Part shown: piece by piece, positions 26,382-34,981 of the stretch
Position numbering within the stretch: position 1 is the first letter of the stretch
Layout of the letters: every line of letters begins with the position of its first letter
Origin: Candidatus Olsenella stercoravium
GTDB taxonomy: Bacteria > Actinomycetota > Coriobacteriia > Coriobacteriales > Atopobiaceae
Reading direction: 5' to 3'
Length of the DNA stretch: 36,724 bases
Assembly: GCA_019116265.1 (NCBI GenBank)
Contig: DXBZ01000167.1
Span: 1-36,724, forward strand
The notes under the pieces: model-generated
Database searches by the model: none
Told to the model about the DNA's origin: nothing
Seen by the model: the letters and a program-made list of their open reading frames with translations, nothing else
Program-made: the position numbers and the translations under genes

Positions 26382-27710
26382 CTACGACCCCATTGTCACA
26401 GAGTCGAGCGACTGCATCCAGGCGATGTAGACGCTCGGGTAGTGGCCGTAGAGGACCCGCATGGGGTTCACGTCGGCGAGAAGGTCCTTCATGACCGTCG
26501 CGGCGCCGCCAAGCGTGGCCAAGTCCTCAGCCGTGGGAATCTCGCGCCCGAGGTCGGCCACGAGCTTGTCCACGTGCTCGCGGTCCTCGGGGACGTAGGG
26601 GCTCCCCACGCCCGTGTTAGCCTCGAAGGCCTCGCACATGGCGGCGTGCGCGGCGTCAAAGCCCTCGTCGCCGTAGCCGGGCAGCCACAGGTCGTGACCG
26701 TAGCGCTCGTAGCCCCAGGAGGCGAGCGGCAGACGCGGCACCATGTCGCTCGGGTTCATGACGTTGAAAATGTTGTCATAGAGCGCGTCGCTCGCGTTGT
26801 CAAAGGTCGTGACCGTGGGCGTGGCAAAGGTGTAGCAGTAGATGCCCGAGAGCGGCGCCAGCACGCGCAGGCCCTGGCTCATCTCGTCGGCGTACGCGGC
26901 AGCGATGTTGGCCGTCGCGGCGCCGCGCGAGTGCCCGGTGAACAGCAGGCAGATGTCGTCGGTGCCGTCGAGGCCGGCCTCGTCGGTAATGCACGCCGCG
27001 AGCTCGTCCACGATCTCGCGCGCAGCCTCCGAGAACCCCTCGTGCGTGATCTCGTCCATCTGGTAGTCGGCCGCGCTGCCCATGTTGAGGTCGCTCAGCC
27101 ACTCCGACCCATAGCTGCCGCGAATGGACACCAGAAAGAGGGTCTTCTCGGCCCCATCCGCGCTGGCCACACGCTTGGTGGCCACCGAGTAGGCAACGAC
27201 GTCGTCCGCGCCGCTCACAAAGTCGACGACCTCGTCGAAAATCTCGCTTCGGTACTGGTAGGACGCCGTGGAGATCTCCTCAAAGCCCAGCTCGGCCAGC
27301 GCCTGCTCCATGTAGGCCGGCGAGCTCGAGCCCGCCTGGTAGTACGCAGACTCCGAGTTGGCCACGGCGGAGAGCACCGAGCACGTGGTGGCGAGCTCGT
27401 GGTTGTAGACGGTGGGGTCCTGGAAGAACCACTCATCATCCCAGGCGACCTCGGTGGAGATGGTCTCGGCGCCCGTGGACATGCTCGTGAAGTCGATGCT
27501 CGCGGTGAAGGCGCCGGTGCGCCCGGTCGAACCCTCCAGCGCGGCAAACTCGCTCGGGGCCCGGACCACGCCCTCGCCGCGACTGCGCTGGTCGAGCCGG
27601 TACCACACGGCAATCGCCAGCGCGATGCCCGCCACGACCACAAGCACCAGCAGGCCGAGAAGAACGCGCAGCCCCCGGCGCGGGCGTCTCCGATCCGCCT
27701 CCTCCGTCAC
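26382..27710 (-). CDS. Membrane-anchored class-3 lipase-like alpha/beta hydrolase
   Basis: N-terminal TM segment; LLFTGHSRGAATANIAAAYADE nucleophile elbow; YTFATPTVTTF, NPSDMVPRLP. Confidence 0.82.
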   Translation of the reverse strand: MTEEADRRRPRRGLRVLLGLLVLVVVAGIALAIAVWYRLDQRSRGEGVVRAPSEFAALEGSTGRTGAFTASIDFTSMSTGAETISTEVAWDDEWFFQDPTVYNHELATTCSVLSAVANSESAYYQAGSSSPAYMEQALAELGFEEISTASYQYRSEIFDEVVDFVSGADDVVAYSVATKRVASADGAEKTLFLVSIRGSYGSEWLSDLNMGSAADYQMDEITHEGFSEAAREIVDELAACITDEAGLDGTDDICLLFTGHSRGAATANIAAAYADEMSQGLRVLAPLSGIYCYTFATPTVTTFDNASDALYDNIFNVMNPSDMVPRLPLASWGYERYGHDLWLPGYGDEGFDAAHAAMCEAFEANTGVGSPYVPEDREHVDKLVADLGREIPTAEDLATLGGAATVMKDLLADVNPMRVLYGHYPSVYIAWMQSLDSVTMGS

Positions 27711-29014
27711 GCGACGTCCTCGAACGTCTCGTCGGCGTCCCTCTCGATCAGCGACTCGTCGACCTCCGTCGCGTCGGCACGCCCGGCGCCGTCCACGCGC
27801 GCGGAGTCGTCCGGCGTGATCGTCATGGACTCAAAGCGGTGCGCCATGTAGGCGTCGTCGTAGTGCTCGGCGTAGAACCGCTCGACGGGCGTGGTCTGAG
27901 GAATCCCCGAGAGCCGCTCGAACCAGCAGTCCAGCGCCTCGAGCGTCATGACGCCGTTCACGAGCATGAGCACGGCGCAGAGCGCGGTGAACGAGTAGCG
28001 GACCTTCCACGGGATGAGGTTGATGAGCTTCAGCATCCACGGCAGGCAGAGCTTGATCCACACAAAGCCGAGGACGCCCCACATGCACATGAAGAGCGTC
28101 GAGGTGCGCCCGCCAAAGATCACGGCGATCGGGTCCGGGAAGAGCCCAAAGATCGTGGAGCCGGAGTAGTCCCAGGCCACGGCGCCAAAGCCGAACTCCA
28201 TGAAGAGCGAGGTAGCCGCCTCAAACAGACCGCCGATCACGGCGGAGACCACAAAGATGATCGCCGGGTTGGCCTTGTAGAAGCGGTTCAGCGCCACGGT
28301 CATGAGCACGGCGCCAAAGCCGTAGATGGGCGAGAACGGGCCAAAGAGCAGGCCCGCGCGGTCCTGGATCTCTCCGGGGACCACCACGACGAAGTGGTAG
28401 ACGGTCTCGATGACGAGCCCCAGCACGCAGCAGACCACGAAGACCCAGAACAGGTTGAAGAAGTTGAGCTCGATGTAGCCCCTGCCCTCGTAGTCGCGCC
28501 CGAGCATACCCTCCTCGGCCGCCTCGCGCTCCACCATGTCACGCACGTGGCGCTTGAGCGCACGCTCCTCCTTGAGCGTCGGGTCCACGGTGACCGAGAC
28601 CGCAATCAGCAGGAAGAGCTGGATGGCGTCAGGGACGAGCGAGAGGTCGACGCCCTGCAGCATGAGCCTGAACAGGACCTGCGCCACCGACGTCGCGATG
28701 AGCACGTGGGAGATGCGCGCGGCGTTACGCCGGCTGCCCTTGCGCAGCATGCGACCAAAGAAGACGAGCGCGATGCCGTCGAAGAAGGTGATCGCGTACG
28801 AAATGACGAGAAGGACCACCGGCAGCGTGAGATCGGAGCCAACGACGATCATCGACGGGTCGGTCTGGAGCGCCCAGGTCATGAGCGCGGCGAACACCAC
28901 CACGGCGAACAACGTATAGATGCCGAGCAGGATGCAGAACAGGCCGTAAAGCCGGTAGGCGAGCGGCATCTTCTGCGTGGAGTTGCCGGATTGCGGCTGC
29001 GTCTCTGGGGTCAT
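27707..29014 (-). CDS. Putative ABC-transporter-permease-like membrane protein (CmpB-type)
   Basis: FFNLFWVFVVCCVLGLVIETVYHF...RAGLLFGPFSPIYGFGAVLMT...WDYSGSTIFGLFP. Confidence 0.75.
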   Translation of the reverse strand: MTPETQPQSGNSTQKMPLAYRLYGLFCILLGIYTLFAVVVFAALMTWALQTDPSMIVVGSDLTLPVVLLVISYAITFFDGIALVFFGRMLRKGSRRNAARISHVLIATSVAQVLFRLMLQGVDLSLVPDAIQLFLLIAVSVTVDPTLKEERALKRHVRDMVEREAAEEGMLGRDYEGRGYIELNFFNLFWVFVVCCVLGLVIETVYHFVVVVPGEIQDRAGLLFGPFSPIYGFGAVLMTVALNRFYKANPAIIFVVSAVIGGLFEAATSLFMEFGFGAVAWDYSGSTIFGLFPDPIAVIFGGRTSTLFMCMWGVLGFVWIKLCLPWMLKLINLIPWKVRYSFTALCAVLMLVNGVMTLEALDCWFERLSGIPQTTPVERFYAEHYDDAYMAHRFESMTITPDDSARVDGAGRADATEVDESLIERDADETFEDVA

Positions 29015-29221
29015 GCAGGCTCCTTGGCAGGTGTTTCTCAGACAGGCATACGTGCTGAACGATACCTAACTTAATGAAGCCTCAAAGCCGCGGCGTCCCC
29101 ACATGCCGGATAATCAATTTCTGGTTGAGGCTCAGGCGCGCGTCTTTCTCGCCAATTGACGCGTTCCCGACTTCGTACCTACCCTGTCTTGGTATTTGCC
29201 ATCCGTTCTGCGAGGGCAATC

Positions 29222-30142
29222 ATGAACATCCGACAGCTCCAGTTCTTCTATCGAGCGGCGTGCCTGGGAAACTTCTCCGCCACCGCACGAGCGGAGAACG
29301 TCACGGTCCAAGCCGTCTCAAAGTCGATGCACGAGCTCGAGGAGGAGCTCGGAGGGCAGCTGTTTGAGCGCGAGGGACGAGGGGTGCGCCTCACGCCCCT
29401 CGGGGAGGCGCTGCTCGAACCGGCCCGCAAGGCAGTCGAGAGCTTCGAGTCCGTAGGGCAGCTGGCCGACGCCTGGGGCAGGGAGCCGACCCCCAGAAGC
29501 GACCTGAGGCTCGCCCTCGTCACGCCGCCCTTCTCCAAGCACGAGTTCATCTGCGGCATCGTGGCGCGCCTCATGACGCAGTCCCTTGGGATAAAGACAA
29601 GCCTCTCCGTCCGCATTGGTGCCGAGGCGCTGACGGAGCTTCGGGCCGGCAACCTCGACGCCCTCTTCACCATCGGACGCCTGAGCGCCCCGGGCTGCAC
29701 CTGCGTCCAGATCGGGACGGTCACGCCGGGCGTCTTCCTTGGCCGGCGGCACCCGCTGCGCGGCAGGCGGCAGCTGAGCTTTGCCGACCTCGCCCCCTAC
29801 CCCGTCCTCTGGAACGACAGGATCGACGGGTTCAACGAGACGGTGCTGGTCACCTGTCGCCGACATGGGCTCAGCTCCCCCCTCGAGCACGTCAGCACCA
29901 ACGAGGGGGTTGTCGACCACCTGGAGAACCACAACGGCTACATCATGGGGGTCAACCTCAAGGCCCTCAGCATCCTTCCCTTTGCCGCGATGCACGACCT
30001 GGACCCGGCCGAGGCGCCCGCGACTCCGGTGTGCCTCGTGCTGCTCGAGGGGCAGCGCCGGCCCGAGGTCGAGCGCCTCAACCAGTTCTGCAGGAACGAG
30101 TTCTCACTCCTGAAGAGGCTCCTGGGCTCCGAGGGCTACTGA
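29222..30142 (+). CDS. LysR family transcriptional regulator
   Basis: MNIRQLQFFYRAACLGNFSATARAENVTVQAVSKSMHELEEELGGQLFERE. Confidence 0.9.
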   Translation: MNIRQLQFFYRAACLGNFSATARAENVTVQAVSKSMHELEEELGGQLFEREGRGVRLTPLGEALLEPARKAVESFESVGQLADAWGREPTPRSDLRLALVTPPFSKHEFICGIVARLMTQSLGIKTSLSVRIGAEALTELRAGNLDALFTIGRLSAPGCTCVQIGTVTPGVFLGRRHPLRGRRQLSFADLAPYPVLWNDRIDGFNETVLVTCRRHGLSSPLEHVSTNEGVVDHLENHNGYIMGVNLKALSILPFAAMHDLDPAEAPATPVCLVLLEGQRRPEVERLNQFCRNEFSLLKRLLGSEGY

Positions 30143-30359
30143 GACAAAGGAGCGGGCCGTCTGTCTCACGACGCGGCCGCGCGGCGGAGGGGCCCTCCTC
30201 GCCCGCGCGGGCGGCCTCGACGCGGGCGGCGCATGAAGGAGAGCTTTGGCGCGCGACGACAGATCTCGGGGTTCCCTGCGGTGTTCCCTTCGGGTTCTCA
30301 GCAGAAAAACTCAGGTATAGTACCGAGCGACGCCCTCTGTTGCCGTGTGGGAGAAACGC

Positions 30360-31412
30360 ATGTCATCCGCTGGTGAAGCAACCGCCGAGAAGAGCGTGCG
30401 CTGGGGAATCGTCGGCGCGGGCAGGATCGCCCAGCGCTTTGCGCGCAGTCTCGCGCACGAGCCGCACTCCGAGCTCGTGGCCCTCAGCTGCCGAAGCGCC
30501 GCGAAGGCGGCCGTCTTTGCGACGGCGCACGGCGTGGGCGAGGACGGCGCCCTCTCCGACGAGAGGCTCGGCGACGTGGCCGGCTCCGCGCACGCCGCCC
30601 TTCTCGCCCGGCCCGACGTCGACGCCGTCTACGTGGCACTCCCCCACAGCATGCACGCCGCGTGGGCGCTCGCCGCGCTGCGCGCCGGCAAGGCGGTGCT
30701 CTGCGAGAAGCCCCTCTGTGTGAGCCCGGAGGAGACGGTCCTTCTCGCCAACGCGGCACGAGCCGAGGGCCTGCTGCTCATGGAGGGCATGAAGACGCGC
30801 TTTTTGCCGCTGTACCGCCGCGTGCGCGAGCTCGTGGGCGAGGGCACGATCGGGCGCCTCACGCGCGTGGAGGCCGTTCTGCACAACAACATGGGAGACC
30901 GGATCGCGCGCGGCGGAGACTACCTCAGCGCGGCGACGGGCGGCGGCATGCTGCTCGACTCCGGGATCTACTGCGCCGGCTGGGTCGAGGACTACCTTGA
31001 CGGGCCGCTCGAGGTCGTGAGCGCGGAGGCGCGCTGGGAGGCCGGCGTGGACTGCGCCGTCGACGCCGAGCTGCGCGCCGGCGAGAGGACCGCGCGCCTC
31101 GCCACCGCCGCTGACCGCGACAACACGCGCTACGCGCGGCTCGTGGGGACCGAGGGGCAGATCGTGGTCGAGCAGATGCACCGGCCCGAGCGCGCGCGAC
31201 TGGAGCGGACGGGCGAGAAGCCCGTGGAGCTGGAGCTCCCCTACCCCGTGGACGACCTCTACGGCGAGGTCGAGCACTTCGTGGGGCTCTTGTGCGCCGG
31301 CAAGACCGAGTCGCCCGTCATGCCGCTCGCCGCCTCGCTGCGCTGCGCCGAGCTGCTCGCCGCCGTGCGCGGGCGGCTGGGCTCGGGCCCGCGGCCCTCC
31401 CCGACTGTTTGA
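30360..31412 (+). CDS. Gfo/Idh/MocA family oxidoreductase
   Basis: VRWGIVGAGRIAQRFARSLA...DAVYVALPHSMHAAWALAALRAGKAVLCEKPLCV. Confidence 0.93.
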   Translation: MSSAGEATAEKSVRWGIVGAGRIAQRFARSLAHEPHSELVALSCRSAAKAAVFATAHGVGEDGALSDERLGDVAGSAHAALLARPDVDAVYVALPHSMHAAWALAALRAGKAVLCEKPLCVSPEETVLLANAARAEGLLLMEGMKTRFLPLYRRVRELVGEGTIGRLTRVEAVLHNNMGDRIARGGDYLSAATGGGMLLDSGIYCAGWVEDYLDGPLEVVSAEARWEAGVDCAVDAELRAGERTARLATAADRDNTRYARLVGTEGQIVVEQMHRPERARLERTGEKPVELELPYPVDDLYGEVEHFVGLLCAGKTESPVMPLAASLRCAELLAAVRGRLGSGPRPSPTV

Positions 31413-31491
31413 ACCCCTTCGCCCCGGGCCCCGACCCGCTACCCTAGAGGGGCAGGCGCGCCGACCGTCGGCGCACGACGAAAGGAAGCAC

Positions 31492-31767
31492 ATGGACGTT
31501 CAGGCAATCATCGCGCAGGTCTCCGCCGCCCTCGCGGACGCGCCCGAGAAGCTGCAGGAGCTCATCTCCGATCCCAAGGGCACCATCGAGGGCATCACCG
31601 GCATCGAGCTCGGCGAGGGCGACCTCTCCCAGATCGTCGACGGCGTCAAGAGCGGCATCGCCGACGGCAGCCTCGACCTGAGTGGGCTTGACCTGGGAGG
31701 TCTCGATCTGGGCGGCATCGCCGGCAACCTCGGCGGCATGCTCGGCGGCCTCTTTGGCAAGAAGTAG
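31492..31767 (+). CDS. Small Gly/Leu-rich protein of unknown function
   Basis: RBS-like aaaggaag upstream of ATG; MDVQAIIAQVSAALADAPEKLQELISDPKGTIEGITGIELGEGDLSQIVDGVKSGIADGSLDLSGLDLGGLDLGGIAGNLGGMLGGLFGKK; followed by a terminator. Confidence 0.8.
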   Translation: MDVQAIIAQVSAALADAPEKLQELISDPKGTIEGITGIELGEGDLSQIVDGVKSGIADGSLDLSGLDLGGLDLGGIAGNLGGMLGGLFGKK

Positions 31768-31794
31768 GGACGGCCGACAGTCTGACCCGCAGAC

Positions 31795-31823
31795 CGGGGC
31801 CGCCCTCGTGGCGACCCCGTTTT
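31795..31823 (+). terminator. Rho-independent terminator CGGGGCCGCC-ctcgt-GGCGACCCCG-TTTT
   Basis: Near-perfect stem with T4 tract after the small gene. Confidence 0.75.
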
Positions 31824-31824
31824 G

Positions 31825-32352
31825 CTACCTCAGGAGGTAGGCGGAGACGATTTGTGCATAGTAGGCGGTGTGCGGGGCGTCTGTGGAGTAGTAGCGCCCG
31901 CGCAGGTCCTCCGGCAGACGCGGCTCGTCCTGCTCGTCCCTGTAAAGCACGCGGCACTCCAGCGTGAGGGGCAGCTCCTGGATGGCCGGCGCGGCCACCT
32001 CCTCGCCCTCCACGAGCGTGAGGCCGAGCTCGGCCACCTTGTCGATGTCGCGGCCGCTCTTGGAGCCGCAGACGGCGAGGATCCGGTTGATGCGCTGGTC
32101 GAGGTCCTTCTCGCCCGTGCGCATGGGCACGCTGACCGTGAACTCGCCGCTCTTCTCGATGAGGCCATACGTGAAGCGGCTGCTGCGGACGTACGCCACA
32201 AAGAGCTCCCTGCCCCACTCGATGCCCAACGTGCCCCAGCCGATGGTCATAGGGTTGACGCGGCTGTCTGCGCTCGCGGTGAGCAGCACGCCCTTGGGCA
32301 GCTCGCGCAGGATGGTGGGTGCGTACTCGGCGACGTCGATCTTCTCGCGCAT
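31825..32352 (-). CDS. Flavin reductase-like / FMN-binding split-barrel protein
   Basis: LRELPKGVLLTASADSRVNPMTIGWGTLGIEWGRELFVAYVRSSRFTYGLIEKSGEFTVSVP; ATG preferred over TTG at 32406. Confidence 0.82.
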   Translation of the reverse strand: MREKIDVAEYAPTILRELPKGVLLTASADSRVNPMTIGWGTLGIEWGRELFVAYVRSSRFTYGLIEKSGEFTVSVPMRTGEKDLDQRINRILAVCGSKSGRDIDKVAELGLTLVEGEEVAAPAIQELPLTLECRVLYRDEQDEPRLPEDLRGRYYSTDAPHTAYYAQIVSAYLLR

Positions 32353-32396
32353 GATGGCCTCCAGCTCAACGCAGAATCTGGCTGACCCGATTATAG

Positions 32397-32429
32397 GATG
32401 AGTCAAAGGGACAGTCCCTTTGACTCATC
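32397..32429. terminator. Perfect 16-bp-arm inverted repeat gatgagtcaaagggac-a-gtccctttgactcatc
   Basis: Read directly; overlaps the stop codon of the S10 peptidase gene. Confidence 0.8.
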
Positions 32430-33918
32430 TTGCATAGAACTCCGCGAGGTCGGCACCCATCGCCTCGAGCGTGGGCACGTCGACGTAGGCCATGTGGCCG
32501 CAGCCGTAGAGCCTGTAGCTCACGCGCTCCTTGAGGGCAGGCGGCAGGAACAGGCAGGACATGTCGTGCACCACGTTCCAGTAGGTGGTCGCCGCGTCAT
32601 AGCGGCCACCGAGGATGAGCAGGCGCATCGTGGGGTTGCGCTTCATGGCCACGGCGATGTCGTAGGTGACGTTGGGCGCGGTGGCGGGCTCCTCCGTGCC
32701 GGGCTCCTCGTGCGTCCAGTTCCACGCCGCGCCCACCTTGGCGTAGTTGCTCACGAGGTAGGTGGGCGCACCGGCAAAGCCGATCTCGTCGAGGTGCGCG
32801 CGGAAGGCGGCGTGCCAGACGCTCTCCACCGCGTCATCGGCCGGGTCCTCCGCAGCGAAGAAGGCCGTGGAGCCCTGGACCGGCAGCGGTGCGGCAGAGG
32901 TGAAGCGCATGTCCAGGCGACCGGTGACCAGCCCCTCGTCGGCGAGCAGGCTGCGGCGGAAGGTGTCGAGGTCAACGCGCAGGTTGCAGCGCTCGATCTG
33001 CTCGGCGGAAAGGCCGATCAACTTGGAGATGCGCCGCGCCACGGAGGCTTTCTCGCGCACAGGCAGGCGGTCGCCGCGCAGGAGCGCCGGGGCGTAGACG
33101 CGCTCGGTGAACTCCATCGCGTCCTCGAACCACTGGAGCTCGTCCGCGCCCTTGCCGGCACGACCAAAGTAGCGGGCCGTCGCGGCAAAGGTGGGCAGCA
33201 TGCCCAGGTAGTAGAGGTCCTCGCCGGGCAGGGTCTGCACCCAGTCAAAGATCGCGGACAGCATGATGACGCCACGCACGGGCACGCTCTTCTCGCCCAG
33301 CACGCGCATGAGGACGGCGTTGCGGATTGTGCCGTACGACTCGCCAAAGAGGTAGACCGGCGAACCCCAGCGGTGGTTGGCCGTGAGCCACGCGACGATG
33401 GCGCGGGCGAAGGCGTCCGCGTCGCCGTCCACGCCCCAGACGGTCTTGGGGTCCACGCCCTCGGCGATGGCCGAGTAGCCGGTGCCGAGCGCGTCCAGGA
33501 AGACGAGGTCGCTCTGGCGCAGCAGCGTGTGGGGGTTGTCCTCCACGCGCGCGGGCAGCGAGAGATGCGCGGTGCCGTCGGTGGCCACGCGGCGCGGGCC
33601 GATGCCGCCCAGGTTCACGGGGACCGACGAGCTGCCCGGGCCGCCGTTGTAGCAGAAGGTCACGGGACGGTCGGCGTTCTCGCCCTCGGGCTTGGCCACG
33701 TAGGAGAGGCTGAACATCTTGCCGATGAGCGAGCCGGTGTCCGTGCGGACGTCGAGGTGGGCAGCCGTGGCGGTGTAGTCAATGCGCTGGCCGTCAGCCT
33801 CCCACGTAAAGTCCTTGCTCGCGGTCTCCGGGAGGTCCAGGCGCTTCTCGGCCGGGGCCGTGATCACCTCGTCCGCCGCCTGGGCTGCCTGCTGCTGGAC
33901 GTTCTGCTCGTCTGCCAT
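32425..33918 (-). CDS. S10 family serine carboxypeptidase-like protein
   Basis: RPVTFCYNGGPGSSSVPVNLGGIGPRRV...SPVYLFGESYGTIRNAVL...LRLLILGGRYDAATTYW; start at MADEQNVQQQ. Confidence 0.9.
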   Translation of the reverse strand: MADEQNVQQQAAQAADEVITAPAEKRLDLPETASKDFTWEADGQRIDYTATAAHLDVRTDTGSLIGKMFSLSYVAKPEGENADRPVTFCYNGGPGSSSVPVNLGGIGPRRVATDGTAHLSLPARVEDNPHTLLRQSDLVFLDALGTGYSAIAEGVDPKTVWGVDGDADAFARAIVAWLTANHRWGSPVYLFGESYGTIRNAVLMRVLGEKSVPVRGVIMLSAIFDWVQTLPGEDLYYLGMLPTFAATARYFGRAGKGADELQWFEDAMEFTERVYAPALLRGDRLPVREKASVARRISKLIGLSAEQIERCNLRVDLDTFRRSLLADEGLVTGRLDMRFTSAAPLPVQGSTAFFAAEDPADDAVESVWHAAFRAHLDEIGFAGAPTYLVSNYAKVGAAWNWTHEEPGTEEPATAPNVTYDIAVAMKRNPTMRLLILGGRYDAATTYWNVVHDMSCLFLPPALKERVSYRLYGCGHMAYVDVPTLEAMGADLAEFYAR

Positions 33919-33972
33919 ACTGTCTCCTGACGTCGTGTTCTTGTCCACATGGTAGCGCTGCGGGAGGTCCGC

Positions 33973-34461
33973 ATGTACGGAAAAGCCGAGACGCTGGAGC
34001 TGCTCGACCGCGAGGGGATTGCCTACGAGCTCTACGAGCACGTGGCGGTCTACACCGTCGCGGAGGCCGTGGCCGCAGGCATCCCCCACCGCGAGCTCGG
34101 CGCCAAGAACCTCTTTCTGCGGGACGACAAGCACCGCGCGCACTACCTCGTCTGCCTTCCGGACGAGAAGAACGTCTCGCTGCGAGAGATCCAAGAGCGC
34201 CTGGGCTCGCGGCGACTCTCGTTTGCGAGCGCCCAGGACCTGCGCGCGATGCTCGGCCTGGTGCCGGGCGCCGTCACGCCACTCGGCGCGCTGAACGACA
34301 CCGAGCGGCACGTGGAGGTCGTGATTGACCAGACGCTCGTCGACGCCGGGCGCCTGACCGTTCACCCCTGCGACAACACTGCGACCGTCCTTATCGCCAC
34401 GTCGGACCTGATCGCGCTGCTGCGCGAGCGCGGCCACGACGTCCGCGTGGTTGACCTGTAG
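33973..34461 (+). CDS. YbaK/ProX-type aminoacyl-tRNA deacylase family protein
   Basis: MYGKAETLELLDREGIAYELYEHVAVYTVAEAVAAGIPHRELGAKNLFLRDDKHRAHYLVCLPDEKNVSLREIQERLGSRRLSFAS. Confidence 0.9.
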   Translation: MYGKAETLELLDREGIAYELYEHVAVYTVAEAVAAGIPHRELGAKNLFLRDDKHRAHYLVCLPDEKNVSLREIQERLGSRRLSFASAQDLRAMLGLVPGAVTPLGALNDTERHVEVVIDQTLVDAGRLTVHPCDNTATVLIATSDLIALLRERGHDVRVVDL

Positions 34462-34469
34462 CACCCCAT

Positions 34470-34609
34470 CAATTCGAGACACGGCGTGTCTCGAATTGTG
34501 CACACACTGCGCGCACTTTCTTGACGCATTGCGTCAAGAATCTTCAAGCCAAGGATTCGGCACACGGCGTGAGCCGAATCAGGATTGTGAACGCGTTGAG
34601 TTCACAATC
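34470..34609. repeat. Tandem array of five short hairpins sharing an ACRC-N3-GNGN apical module
   Basis: caattcgagacACGGCGTgtctcgaattg; ttcttgACGCattGCGTcaagaa; gattcggcACACggcGTGAgccgaatc; gattgtgaACGCgttGAGTtcacaatc; plus degenerate tgcACACactGCGCgca. Confidence 0.85.
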
Positions 34610-34917
34610 TAGGCAATCGCCTGCTCTGAGGCACGACGCTCTGCCAGCTCAAAGATGAACGGCGCGTTATTCCGGACAAAGACGTCGAGTTCTGCCAGCT
34701 CTTCACCCGAGAAACCTGTTACATCAAACCACCTATGAGCCGGCAACAGGCATCGCGCGGAATCGAAACCCATGTCAACGGGCCTCTCTACGGCAACCTC
34801 GAGCGTACCGTCCTCGCGAAGGTCGGAGTAGGCAACCTGGGTCTCATCGGCAAGTTGCACGTAGCTCCACATCACCTGAACCAGCCTCCTCAGTCTCCCT
34901 TCCACTAGTTTACCCAT
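34609..34917 (-). CDS. Hypothetical protein
   Basis: MGKLVEGRLRRLVQVMWSYVQLADETQVAYSDLREDGTLEVAVERPVDMGFDSARCLLPAHRWF...; family not identified. Confidence 0.7.
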   Translation of the reverse strand: MGKLVEGRLRRLVQVMWSYVQLADETQVAYSDLREDGTLEVAVERPVDMGFDSARCLLPAHRWFDVTGFSGEELAELDVFVRNNAPFIFELAERRASEQAIA

Positions 34918-34981
34918 AGCACTCACCGTCCCGTTTGTTCGTGATCGAATAGGAAGAATCATCGACATCCAAATAAACGAA

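Noticed and set aside
25533-27851. 772-aa plus-strand ORF
   Set aside because: Antisense to CHAD and lipase-like genes; low-complexity composition typical of GC-rich antisense frames.
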